NCBI RefSeq assembly: GCF_017873675.1
Contig: NZ_JAGGKK010000005.1
Coordinates: forward strand, 62,001-126,000
From: Virgibacillus litoralis
GTDB taxonomy: Bacteria; Bacillota; Bacilli; Bacillales; Amphibacillaceae
Direction of reading: 5' to 3'
Length of the DNA stretch: 64,000 bases
Shown here: piece after piece, positions 27,904-36,760 of the stretch
Numbering within the stretch: the first letter of the stretch is position 1
How the letters are laid out: each line of letters begins with the position of its first letter
Position numbers and translations under genes: made by a program
Notes under the pieces: generated by a model
Databases searched by the model: none
Told to the model about the DNA's origin: nothing
The model's input: only the letters and a program-made list of their open reading frames with translations

Positions 27904-27950
27904 AAATGGGACAACCATTGAACTGAGTCCAACAGTCACCCCATCATTTA
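27904..27950 (-). terminator. Probable terminator of the SDR gene
   Basis: On the minus strand a GGGGTGACTGTTGG ... CAATGGTTGTCCCA stem is followed by six T, ~27 bp past the SDR stop codon. Pairing is imperfect. Confidence 0.5.
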
Positions 27951-27976
27951 ATTATATCATTTCAGACACTTTCCAG

Positions 27977-28714
27977 TTACTGAGCAGTATACCCTCCATC
28001 AACTATCAGCGAATTACCAGTCATGAAGCTGGAATCATCGCTGGCCATAAATAACACAGTTTTGGCCATTTCTTCTGGCTTGCCAAGACGCTTCATTGGT
28101 GTTGCGTTTGTTAAGAAGTCTCTGTCTGTTTCACCCAGAATAGGTGTTTCAATGAAACCTGGGCATAGTGCGTTGACGCGAATATTGCGTTCTGCATATT
28201 CCAGGCCAAGTGAACGGGTTAAGTTAACGACACCAGCTTTTGCTGCATTATAAGCGGCACTTCCAGGTGATCCTACCCACCCATACATCGAAGCTGTATT
28301 GACGATTACTCCGCTGCCAGCTTTTAAAAACTCTTTGATTGCTGCCTGCGCTACCAGGAATACGCCATCCAGGTCAACTTCTACAGTTTTTCTCCACTCC
28401 GCATATGTTAATTCTTCAGTTGGTTTGACTGCGCCAATTCCAGCGTTATTAAATAGGACATCCACTTTACCAAACGTTGATAACGTGGTTTCAAAAATGT
28501 TCTTTACTTCTGCTTCATTCGTTACATCTGCTTTAACGAAAAGTGCTTCTGTACCCTGGGACTTTAATTCTTCCTCAAAACTGGCACCTTTCTCCTCATT
28601 CATATCGACAAGCACTAGTTTTGCCCCTTCAGATGCAAACAACTGTGCAGTTGCTGCTCCAATACCAGATACTCCACCTGTAATGACTGCAACTTTATCC
28701 TGTAACTTACCCAC
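27977..28714 (-). CDS. Short-chain dehydrogenase/reductase
   Basis: The 245-residue classical SDR has cofactor motif TGGVSGIGAATAQLF (~12-26), an Asp at the end of the second strand (LVDMNEEK, ~37) favouring NAD, NNAGIG (~88-93), catalytic Ser in NTASMYG (~139), YNAAK with catalytic Tyr/Lys (~155-159), and the C-terminal MTGNSLIVDGGYTAQ. It is transcribed away from a TetR-type regulator gene, which probably represses it. Similar SDRs are labelled glucose 1-dehydrogenase or 3-oxoacyl-ACP reductase; the substrate here is unknown. Confidence 0.9.
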   Translation of the reverse strand: MGKLQDKVAVITGGVSGIGAATAQLFASEGAKLVLVDMNEEKGASFEEELKSQGTEALFVKADVTNEAEVKNIFETTLSTFGKVDVLFNNAGIGAVKPTEELTYAEWRKTVEVDLDGVFLVAQAAIKEFLKAGSGVIVNTASMYGWVGSPGSAAYNAAKAGVVNLTRSLGLEYAERNIRVNALCPGFIETPILGETDRDFLTNATPMKRLGKPEEMAKTVLFMASDDSSFMTGNSLIVDGGYTAQ

Positions 28715-28836
28715 TTTGAACTCCTCCTGTTATAATAATGTTAGATAACCTAGTTATTGAAAATGCTTACAAATTTATTATAGATATCAGAATTTAGTGT
28801 TCAACCAACAATATTAAACAGACTGTCTAAAGGTTG

Positions 28837-28857
28837 GACACAATATGCGCAAGTGTC
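28837..28857. promoter_or_regulatory. Candidate TetR operator
   Basis: GACAC-N11-GTGTC lies in the 190 bp divergent region between the SDR gene and the TetR gene. Size and placement suit a TetR-family dimer that controls both genes. Confidence 0.4.
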
Positions 28858-28906
28858 TATTATGTATACATTTATCCAAAAATTGATTGGAAGTGGGGGA
28901 TTAACA

Positions 28907-29506
28907 ATGAAAGATCATCTTACCTCTCTAAGAAAAAACAGAACAAAAGAACATTTCCGGCAGGCACTTGTTAACCTGATTAAAGAAAAAGGCTATCAAT
29001 CGGTCACCGTTAAGGATATTGTGCAATACTCCAAATATAATCGAAGCACCTTCTATGTCCATTATCATGACAAATTCTACTTAGCAGCGGATCTGCTGCA
29101 TAGTATGCTGGCTGGGATGGAGGAAGCTGTCGCAACCCCGTATGAACGAAATCAGCAAATCAATACAGCCCGCCTTAATGCAAGGTCGTTTGAGATCATT
29201 CGCTATATCTATGAACATCGCAATTTTTTCGAGCTGATAAATTATCAGGATACCATTCCACAGCTACATACTAAATTTCCGGAGACCATTCTGAAAATCT
29301 ACCAGGAGAAGTTTCAATTTAAGACTATTAACAATATGCCAGTTGATATGGATTATTTCACCCGTTATACCGCATACGGCTTTTACGGACTGTTAATCCA
29401 CTGGATCAATACAGGATTCGAAGCCTCACAGGAAGAATTTATTGAGGAAGTTATTAAGTTGTCACGTACGCATATTGAGTCGGTTAGGTATGTGGGGAAG
29501 GGTTGA
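28907..29506 (+). CDS. TetR/AcrR-family transcriptional regulator
   Basis: Start chosen at 28907, where GTGGGGGATTAACA precedes ATG; the upstream in-frame ATG at 28853 has no RBS. The ~199-residue protein has an N-terminal TetR helix-turn-helix (about 10-55, with SVTVKDIVQYSKYNRSTFYVHY) and an all-helical ligand-binding C-terminal domain of the TetR_C_33 kind ending in a GFYGLLIHWINTG segment. Divergent transcription from the SDR gene suggests it represses that gene and itself in response to an SDR substrate or a toxic small molecule. Confidence 0.85.
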   Translation: MKDHLTSLRKNRTKEHFRQALVNLIKEKGYQSVTVKDIVQYSKYNRSTFYVHYHDKFYLAADLLHSMLAGMEEAVATPYERNQQINTARLNARSFEIIRYIYEHRNFFELINYQDTIPQLHTKFPETILKIYQEKFQFKTINNMPVDMDYFTRYTAYGFYGLLIHWINTGFEASQEEFIEEVIKLSRTHIESVRYVGKG

Positions 29507-29694
29507 AGAAAATTAATCTTCTTTTTGTGTGGCGGATAGCTTGCATCCAATGTGTTTGGACGTTTAAAGGACCTGGATAATACAAAGAGGAAATGAATTC
29601 TCAACCCTAATTTTACCATGTACCTACATAACAAAAGCCCATCAAGTAGACATTTAAAGCAGATACACTTACTCGGTGGTGGGGGCTATTTATT

Positions 29695-30852
29695 TTACTC
29701 ATTTTTAAAAACGTTCCCAACTACGTTTAACCTTTGCATGGAAAACGGACTAATGTCGAGTTGCGACTTATGATCTTCTGTTACTAATTGACTCAGAATT
29801 TCTCCAACTACACTACTAAATTTAAAGCCGTGACCAGAAAAGCCACAAGCAACAGCAACATGATCATGGTCCGGATGTTTATCGATAATAAAATCTGCAT
29901 CTGGGGTATTCGTATAGGTACAAGCTTTCCCCAGTTTATGTTGCCCCACCTCAGGTATACACCGCTCTGTAAAACGAGTGACATCCTGTTTGTCTTGTTC
30001 ATAAGTGCCAAATGTTTCCAAAGGTTTACGCATGTCTCTTGGACGTCCACCGTCGTGTCGACCAATTTTAACACCTGCTTCTTTCATGCTTGGAAAGCCG
30101 TAATATGTTTCTGTAGGCAATTCAAACGAGAAGGCTGGAAATGCAGTAGAATCATAGATGCTCTCATCCGTTTCAAACCACGAGAATGTATTTCTTAATT
30201 CCTGTAAAGGTAAATCTAATCCAATTAATGGCAGCAACTTTCTCGTGCCAGCACCAGGCGTAACAACTAACGATTCCGCTGTAAAACTTTCTTGTTGCGT
30301 TTCCACCTGTACATAGTTATCAAAAATAGAGATGGAGGTCACTGGCGAATTAGGCTTAAACTCAGCCCCATGTTTCAGTGCTCCTTCTCTAAAAGCCCGG
30401 ATACAATTCTCACTCATTAAAACACCTGAATCCAATTCATAACAACCTATGTACCCTTCTGGAACATTAAATCCTTCCCAGCGATTATTAATGTCTTCAG
30501 CCGTTAGCTGTTCCACATTTAACGAGTAATCTTTTGCGCTTTTTTTCACATTTTGAATAAAATTGGAATTTGGTTGCGCAATATTAACAACACCAGTATT
30601 TACAAAAATAGCTTCATCTGACGTATCTTGAAGCTGGCCCCATAACTTCTGTGCCCGTAGTGCCATTTCCGTATAATTTGCACCTTCTCCATAAGCATGC
30701 CGTATAATTCTGGTCTCCCCATGATGGGAGCCTTCCGCATGTGGTGGATTATGAGAGTCTATTAGCAGGACACGCTTCCCTTGTTTTGCTAAATAGTAGC
30801 CAGCTGACATTCCCATTGAGCCAGCACCAACGATAATAACTTCATAGTCCAT
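29695..30852 (-). CDS. Monomeric sarcosine oxidase / N-methyltryptophan oxidase-type flavoenzyme
   Basis: The 385-residue FAD enzyme has the dinucleotide site VGAGSMGMSAGYYLA (~8-22), the family block GSHHGETRIIRHAYGEG (~42-58), and KACTYTNTPDADFIID (~315-330), whose Cys matches the residue covalently linked to flavin in monomeric sarcosine oxidase. It would oxidise an N-methyl amino acid to formaldehyde plus the amino acid and H2O2. A betaine-binding protein gene in the same region supports methylated-amine catabolism, but they are separated by several genes. Length is normal for the family. Confidence 0.88.
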   Translation of the reverse strand: MDYEVIIVGAGSMGMSAGYYLAKQGKRVLLIDSHNPPHAEGSHHGETRIIRHAYGEGANYTEMALRAQKLWGQLQDTSDEAIFVNTGVVNIAQPNSNFIQNVKKSAKDYSLNVEQLTAEDINNRWEGFNVPEGYIGCYELDSGVLMSENCIRAFREGALKHGAEFKPNSPVTSISIFDNYVQVETQQESFTAESLVVTPGAGTRKLLPLIGLDLPLQELRNTFSWFETDESIYDSTAFPAFSFELPTETYYGFPSMKEAGVKIGRHDGGRPRDMRKPLETFGTYEQDKQDVTRFTERCIPEVGQHKLGKACTYTNTPDADFIIDKHPDHDHVAVACGFSGHGFKFSSVVGEILSQLVTEDHKSQLDISPFSMQRLNVVGNVFKNE

Positions 30853-31801
30853 GTGATATCCTCCTACCGTAGCTACGGAATTTAAACAAATCTATAATAA
30901 TATGAATAATACATTCATCTGGGATGGAATTCAATACTTAAGTCAATACATATAATCATAGTTGTCACCCGAAAATAATTTAATTCAGAATTCCTAGAGA
31001 TCGTCCAAGGTGACAGTCACCCTAACTTTTGGCAGTAAACGGCAGAAAGGAACTATCCTGGCAAGGAACCTATCATTACCACTTCTACTTGTATAGACCG
31101 TTTCCGAATTTTTATGTCAGGTCAATAGTCCTGGATCTCTTCATGGGAGAAGTAGGTCAAAACGATGCCCTAAGTGGATCATTTTTATGGCGTGGTTCAT
31201 TTCAATAGCAATATTCATAAATATCCCTTTTTTACTATATAGTGTAAAATGAGTGATTTCTAAACCTAAATCTGCCCTTTGATAAAATTCAATTATCAAT
31301 TAATCTTCCATGTTTAAGCCTGAATAATACAAACCGAATAGGCGTCCACGCCTCACACAGAGCGCATACGTGTGGACATTCGCATGCTGATCTTCCCATA
31401 CATCCCTTTCAGAGATAAAGTTCATCATAAACAAATACAAGACTTATAGACCAAGTCCCGAGAAAAGTTTATTATATAAGCCCACATGTACCATTGGACT
31501 TTTGGAACTTCTCCAGGCCAAACATACGAACACTTCTTTGTGTGGCACTCTCACTAAAGCATCAATTCAAAACTGATTCTTTAAACCTATTATTCTATAA
31601 TGACAGCATCGAAAAATTAAAGGAACAGTTCACGAGGAAGCAAAAGATCCGTCCCCATGCTTCCTACATTCAAAAAAATAAGCCGCCAGTTCCAGCAGCA
31701 CATTTCTAGCGCAGCTAAATCTAACAGCATATACTATAAAACTATTCTATTTTAAATATACGAAAAATCACTAGAAGTTACTATCGTGTTTATACATCAA
31801 A
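30853..31801. other. 949 bp gene-free region with repeat debris
   Basis: No frame with an RBS and family features is present. At about 31150-31185 the sequence reads, on the minus strand, GATCCACTTAGGGCATCG-TTTTGA, resembling 1211-1234; 31622-31720 matches pieces of the repeat cluster at 18421-18600. An inverted GGTGACAGTCACC-like block is at 31011-31023. I infer accumulated remnants of small mobile repeats. Confidence 0.5.
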
Positions 31802-33787
31802 TCAAACAATTACTTGGTTAATCTTTGAATCATATTTATCCAAAAGTGTTTTCCCTTCTTCACTGATATTAATTTTCCTTTTCCATAGGCCACCTTCATT
31901 CAAATATCCTTGTTTTATTAACTTGGATATAATAACAGAGGCCTTCAATGAATTCATTTTTTGTTCTTTTATATATTGGTTGAACACTGCGATTCCAGAA
32001 TCCACTTTTTGTAAAATGATTAAGTCGGCCATCGTTACCTTCTCTTCAAATTTGTCTCTTGTATCGGCAACTACTTTGACATGCTGTAAACCTGCGTTTG
32101 TTATATTAAAAGTATAGAATCCCGGTCCAGTGTGCTTATCTCGATAAATCAATCTATTCTGGTCAAGACCTTCAATGAATTTGTTGCTGATCGAAGAATC
32201 TACACCAAGCATATCGGAAACTTCAGCCATTGTATTATAACCGTTAGAAATAAGTTTCAATACTTGTAATTCGTGTTCATTTGGTTTAAATGAACTATCA
32301 GCAGGTTCTTCATTAAGCTCCCAACCTACTTTGCCGTAATAGTTTGGTGTAGTCATCAAACTGACAGTAATGGTAGATACTACAGTTATAACTAAACCAA
32401 CTACGCCTACGTGGGTGTATTGATCAATTGAAAATATTCCTAATAAATCTAGTAAAGTAAATAGCGCTGTCACTCCGATTCCTAGTACAGCCCCATAAAA
32501 AGCTCCTTGCTTTGATGTACGTTTCCACCATATTCCTAAAAAGACTAATACAGAAGGTGGTCCTAACCAAGCTGTGGCGAATGCAAATAAATATAATGGA
32601 CCTCCTGGATAAAAGCAAAGAAACCAAACTAATATCCCCAAACCTACTGTAATTAACTTGGAAGGTAGGGTAAGCTCTTCCGGTGTTGCCTTTGGTCTCA
32701 TAAAGCGTTGATAAACATCTCTTACAGCTGTTCCAGAAGCACCTATTAATGCTGTTGTAGAAGTAGATATTGATGCTGCGAGTGAACCCATAAGAGCAAG
32801 TGCTGCTATAGCAATCGGTAAGCCCTGAAGAACTACCCCAAATGCGGCCATTGGTGAAACACTGCCGTTCGGAGCAAACATGTCAGAAAATGCAGAGCCT
32901 GCATATATCCCGGAAAATGTTAGAATTAGATAAGGAACAGTTGCCAATAGAATAGCAGCATAAATAAATGAACGTTTTGCCGTCTTTTCACTTCTTGTAG
33001 ATGACACACGTAACCAGTAATAGTTATTACCCCATACTAAGAAGCAGGCAAACAGTATAGCAAATGTTAAAAGACTAGGATATTGTAAAGAAAAAATACT
33101 CAACTGGCCTCCAGTAAATCCATGTGCCCAATAACTTAAATCACTTGGCCAGTTATTTCTAATGAAACTAGGTCCTCCGAACTTGATTAGTAATGAAATT
33201 AGCATTGCTGGAAGTGCTATTAAACCGATGCACATTTGTACAAAGTCAGTTAATGTGACAGCCCAGAATCCACCGATATATGTGAAAAACAAGAACAAGA
33301 AAAAGATTACAGAGAGTGTTGCAATCAATGACCATCCCGTAAAACCATTAACTACAATAGCCATCGAAACAACATTATTAGCCATAATTCCTAGTAACCC
33401 TAAAATACTTGCTATAGTAACTAAAACTCGTGTTCTTGAATCAAACCTCATCTCAAGCCATTCAGGCAATGTGTGTGCTCCCGACCTACGAATATACGGC
33501 GCGAAGAAAACGCCATAAAGGGCTAATCCCCCAATAAGATATGCAAACCCGAAGCCATATGAACCCCAAAACCCGTACATAACTGCTAAACCTGGTCCTA
33601 ATGTAATAATCGTACCAGCGAATCCGATTGCGGCAACTCCAAAGATATTAACAATTAAACCAACTTCTCTACCAGCTAGTAAATAGTCATTTGAATTGTT
33701 TACCCATTTTCTTGTAATCAACCCACCATATAAAAGGACCATGAAAAAAATCACAAAATAGATAATAAAGATCGTATTGAACCCCAT
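31802..33787 (-). CDS. Sodium/solute symporter (SSS family) with C-terminal winged-helix domains
   Basis: The first ~490 of 661 residues form an SSS-family transporter with ~13-14 membrane segments. Signature stretches are NDYLLAGREVG (~32-42), GGLALYGVFFAPYIRRSGAHTLPEWLEMRFDSR (~86-118) and SLAASISTSTTALIGASG (~337-354). Residues ~505-660 are soluble and look like two winged-helix domains: LKLISNGYNTMAEVSDMLGV (~511) and SVIISKLIKQGYL ... LWKRKINISEEGKTLLDKY (~615-655). It ends 11 bp before the cyclase stop-start junction, making an operon with cyclase and cleavage-enzyme genes, whose substrate it presumably imports. The fused HTH-like tail is unusual. Confidence 0.85.
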   Translation of the reverse strand: MGFNTIFIIYFVIFFMVLLYGGLITRKWVNNSNDYLLAGREVGLIVNIFGVAAIGFAGTIITLGPGLAVMYGFWGSYGFGFAYLIGGLALYGVFFAPYIRRSGAHTLPEWLEMRFDSRTRVLVTIASILGLLGIMANNVVSMAIVVNGFTGWSLIATLSVIFFLFLFFTYIGGFWAVTLTDFVQMCIGLIALPAMLISLLIKFGGPSFIRNNWPSDLSYWAHGFTGGQLSIFSLQYPSLLTFAILFACFLVWGNNYYWLRVSSTRSEKTAKRSFIYAAILLATVPYLILTFSGIYAGSAFSDMFAPNGSVSPMAAFGVVLQGLPIAIAALALMGSLAASISTSTTALIGASGTAVRDVYQRFMRPKATPEELTLPSKLITVGLGILVWFLCFYPGGPLYLFAFATAWLGPPSVLVFLGIWWKRTSKQGAFYGAVLGIGVTALFTLLDLLGIFSIDQYTHVGVVGLVITVVSTITVSLMTTPNYYGKVGWELNEEPADSSFKPNEHELQVLKLISNGYNTMAEVSDMLGVDSSISNKFIEGLDQNRLIYRDKHTGPGFYTFNITNAGLQHVKVVADTRDKFEEKVTMADLIILQKVDSGIAVFNQYIKEQKMNSLKASVIISKLIKQGYLNEGGLWKRKINISEEGKTLLDKYDSKINQVIV

Positions 33788-33798
33788 TAGTATTCCCC

Positions 33799-34563
33799 CT
33801 ATTCAATAATTGCTACTGGTCTTGCCCATCCAGCACTAGCTTGCTCAATTTTCACCGGAAAAACAGCCACCTTAAACCCGTAAGGCTTTGATATTTTATC
33901 GAGGTTAGCTAGTTTTTCTATCTGACAATATTCCTTTTCTTCCCCCACAAAGTGAGCAGCCCACAGCACTCCATCTCTTGGTTCCTTTTTATATTCTTCT
34001 GCTTGCAGATGGAAAGGTATGTCCCACCCCCAACCATCAATTCCCATGACTTTAATTCCACTATCGATCAACCATCGCGTTGCATCAGCAGACACACCAG
34101 CATGAGCATTAAAATAACCTTCTTCATAAATCTTTTTGTCTGCATCCGTCCGAATTAAGACAATATCATATGGCTTTAAAGAATAATCCATCTCAGTAAG
34201 TTTTTGTTTTAGATCATTAGTCGTAATCTCGTACCCTGGTTCCTTATCATGAAAGTCAAATAAAACACCAGGTCTGTAAAACCAATCAAGTGGCATTTCA
34301 TCAATTGTCCTTGCTCGTTTTCCTTCAGATGTCGGCCAATAGTGCCATGGTGCATCAACATGTGTACCTGTGTGAGTATTTAGAGTTACCGTTTCAACCG
34401 CCCAAGCCTTCTTTTCTGGGAAGTCATTAGCCTCTAAACCAAACATGCTGGCAGCTTGCACTGCACCTTGCTCATGTTTAGAATAATCAATCTTAGCAGG
34501 AAGTGGCTCCTTTACTTTCTCGCTTAGCGGGACACTTAAATCGATAATTTGGAAGTCACTCAT
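33799..34563 (-). CDS. Cyclase family metal-dependent hydrolase (kynurenine formamidase-like fold)
   Basis: The 254-residue protein has HTGTHVDAPWHYW (~65-77), the metal-binding HxGTHxDxPxH signature of the family, and IDGWGWD in the C-terminal half. Family members hydrolyse amides or cyclic imides/lactams such as N-formylkynurenine and isatin. The start codon overlaps the stop of the cleavage-enzyme gene by 4 bp (ATGA), so the two are translationally coupled and probably act in one pathway. Specificity unknown. Confidence 0.88.
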   Translation of the reverse strand: MSDFQIIDLSVPLSEKVKEPLPAKIDYSKHEQGAVQAASMFGLEANDFPEKKAWAVETVTLNTHTGTHVDAPWHYWPTSEGKRARTIDEMPLDWFYRPGVLFDFHDKEPGYEITTNDLKQKLTEMDYSLKPYDIVLIRTDADKKIYEEGYFNAHAGVSADATRWLIDSGIKVMGIDGWGWDIPFHLQAEEYKKEPRDGVLWAAHFVGEEKEYCQIEKLANLDKISKPYGFKVAVFPVKIEQASAGWARPVAIIE

Positions 34564-35390
34564 TTGACAACCCCCACATGGTTTAGCCCTAAAATCTTCC
34601 GAGTTTCATTTACATCAGCAACTTCCCGCCCTAATTCACCTGAAATGCGCACGATCCTCTCAACAAATTGAGCGTTCGTTTTTGCTAATTCATCTTTCTT
34701 ATAAAAGACGTTATCTTCCATTCCAACCCGTACATGACCACCTAGAACTATACCCAATGTATTCATAGCCAGTTGATGTTTTCCGATTCCTATTACGGAC
34801 CAGGTTGAACCAGATGGAATGCTATCAACTAAATGAATTAAATTTTTTGGATTTGCTGTCATGCCACCAGGTACTCCTAAAACAAATTGAAAATGAAAAG
34901 GCGGTTTAATAAGTCCTTTTTTCGCTAGCATTAAGGCATTGTTAATCATTCCAGTATCAAAAACCTCTATCTCTGGTTTAACATTATATTCGTTCATATT
35001 GTTAGATAATTTCTCTAAGAAGGGTGGTGAATTGATAAAAACTGAAGGGCCAAAATTCATTGACCCAGCGTCCAATGATGCAAACTCAGGAGCTAATTCA
35101 CAAACCTTTAGTCGTTCCTCTTCCTTTAAATTCAGTCCTCCCGAAGAAGTAAGATTGATTATGATGTCACACTTATCTTTAATTCGCTCTACTGTCTCCT
35201 GAAACTTCTCGAAGTCCATTGAAGGGTTACCGTTTACATCCCTAACATGAATGTGTGCTATTGAGGCACCAGCCTTATACGAATCAAACACTTCATTAGC
35301 AATTTCTTCAGGTGTTATCGGGAGATAAGGCGAGTTATCCCTTGTTGTGACTGCACCTGTTGTCGCGACAGTAATAATTAATTTTTCCAT
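34560..35390 (-). CDS. Beta-keto acid cleavage enzyme (BKACE, DUF849; Kce-like)
   Basis: The 276-residue TIM-barrel protein contains GAVTTRDNSPYLPITPEEIANE near the N-terminus, the zinc-ligand segment AHIHVRD (~46-52), and GGHVRVGMEDN (~229-239). BKACEs condense a beta-keto acid with acetyl-CoA and cleave it, giving acetoacetate plus a CoA ester; known substrates include 3-keto-5-aminohexanoate and dehydrocarnitine. Operon context with a cyclase-type hydrolase and a symporter suggests catabolism of an imported nitrogenous compound. Which beta-keto acid is not evident. Confidence 0.88.
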   Translation of the reverse strand: MEKLIITVATTGAVTTRDNSPYLPITPEEIANEVFDSYKAGASIAHIHVRDVNGNPSMDFEKFQETVERIKDKCDIIINLTSSGGLNLKEEERLKVCELAPEFASLDAGSMNFGPSVFINSPPFLEKLSNNMNEYNVKPEIEVFDTGMINNALMLAKKGLIKPPFHFQFVLGVPGGMTANPKNLIHLVDSIPSGSTWSVIGIGKHQLAMNTLGIVLGGHVRVGMEDNVFYKKDELAKTNAQFVERIVRISGELGREVADVNETRKILGLNHVGVVK

Positions 35391-35481
35391 AAAGATCCTC
35401 CTTGTTTTGATATTCTTTAACTAGTCTCCTGACCTCTTTTATGAAAGCCCTTTCATTTAATCGCAGAAATACTTCAACAAA

Positions 35482-36291
35482 TCAAAAGTCTTTAATTAGA
35501 CTTTCAAGATCCTTTCCATATTTCTTTTTCATCACCCCCTCGAAGTCGTGAAGTATCCGATTCACATAAATATCATGACGGATATAGTTACGGGTGGTAG
35601 ATATTGTCACTGGATGACTAGAAACTACTGCATGGGGAGAATTGTTTAAGGATTGAAGTACAATCGCTTTCGACTGATCTGTCACAATAGAAAGTTCTCC
35701 TGAGTGTCGATGGGAAGCGATATCCCCCCCATAGTGTTTAAAGTTTCGCCAGAGTACATCTGTGTTGTTACCTTCATCAAACGTCAAGGTAACAATGCTG
35801 ATTCCCCGGTTATAGGCTTTAGTTAGTGGGGCCTTCAAAGCATCAAGTTCTTCACACCAACAACTCATTACAATTTCAGAATCACAGTGTGCGATTGCTG
35901 ATTCAACTGCTTCCATTGATGATGAGTAACCATGTATCACAAAAAGCTCGGTCCAATTGGTGTCACTCATCGAAGAAATATTTGTTAGTTCTTCCGAAAG
36001 AAAATCTACATTACCCGAAAATGCTTCTTTTTTTTGTTGTAGTAAATCCTTATAGGGTAATGGGCTATAACGGACTTTTTTACCTTTATCACCACCAGAA
36101 ACCGTAAAAATAACTTCACGTTCTTGCATTTTACGAATCGTTTCATAAACCTTTGGTGTTGGTACACCAGATAACACGGCAATTGCATTCCCATTTGCTG
36201 GGTGGGAGCGTAAAAGAGCGAGATAAATTTTAGCCTCATATTCTGTGAAACCTAGTTCTTTTAAACTGTCTACTATTTGTTGAATTTTCAA
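35482..36291 (-). CDS. TrmB-family transcriptional regulator
   Basis: The 269-residue protein has an N-terminal TrmB-type winged helix (about 1-75: LKELGFTEYEAKIYLALLRSHPANGNAIA, then GVPTPKVYETIRKM), a ~20-residue helical linker, and a C-terminal domain (~110-265) resembling the phospholipase-D-like effector domain of TrmB proteins. It is encoded 92 bp upstream of and in the same direction as the BKACE-cyclase-symporter operon, which it probably controls. The upstream region contains ACTAC/GTAGT around 36317-36331 as a possible binding site. Confidence 0.82.
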   Translation of the reverse strand: MKIQQIVDSLKELGFTEYEAKIYLALLRSHPANGNAIAVLSGVPTPKVYETIRKMQEREVIFTVSGGDKGKKVRYSPLPYKDLLQQKKEAFSGNVDFLSEELTNISSMSDTNWTELFVIHGYSSSMEAVESAIAHCDSEIVMSCWCEELDALKAPLTKAYNRGISIVTLTFDEGNNTDVLWRNFKHYGGDIASHRHSGELSIVTDQSKAIVLQSLNNSPHAVVSSHPVTISTTRNYIRHDIYVNRILHDFEGVMKKKYGKDLESLIKDF

Positions 36292-36760
36292 TAATATTCA
36301 CCTCTAAAAAGAGTATACTACTAAGGTAGTTATTTAGTCAATTACAAATATTAAGAATATTTGTTTTACAAACTTTAGTTACAATTCATACCTAGAGTCC
36401 AATCTCACCAATATAAAAAAGCGCCTTCCCCCTAAGAAAGACGCTTTCACTCCAGTATAATTTGCCAAAAAATGTTCTAAACTTCTTTGCTATAAAACAT
36501 TTTAGCCTTGAACAAGTATTTCAATTTTTAAGAAACTACATCACAATTCTATTTCTTGCAAAAAACAATCTCATTATGAATGCCTTCAATTTTAGTTCAC
36601 CCATTTTCTTACTGATTGTTGGAAGGATAAATTCTCTCTCATTTTTATGCATTACCTAATGGGTAGTATAATTTTAAAAAACAAATACTGTCGGCATCTC
36701 AAATACTTACCATTATATTCCATTTGATGTTGGTCTACTCCATTTGAATTTGAAGCTTTC
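36292..36760. other. Gene-free region between TrmB and SSS genes
   Basis: Apart from the TrmB promoter end there is an imperfect hairpin at 36419-36450 (AAAGCG ... CGCTTT with T residues after it on the minus strand), which could terminate the upstream symporter transcript. No supported gene. A 65-codon frame on the plus strand lacks an RBS and any family feature. Confidence 0.5.

Noticed and set aside
31494-31709. 71-codon plus-strand frame
   Set aside because: No RBS, odd composition, and the second half is repeat debris shared with 18421-18600.
36462-36659. 65-codon plus-strand frame
   Set aside because: AT-rich chance frame without RBS or family features; antisense to the untranslated region of neighbouring operons.
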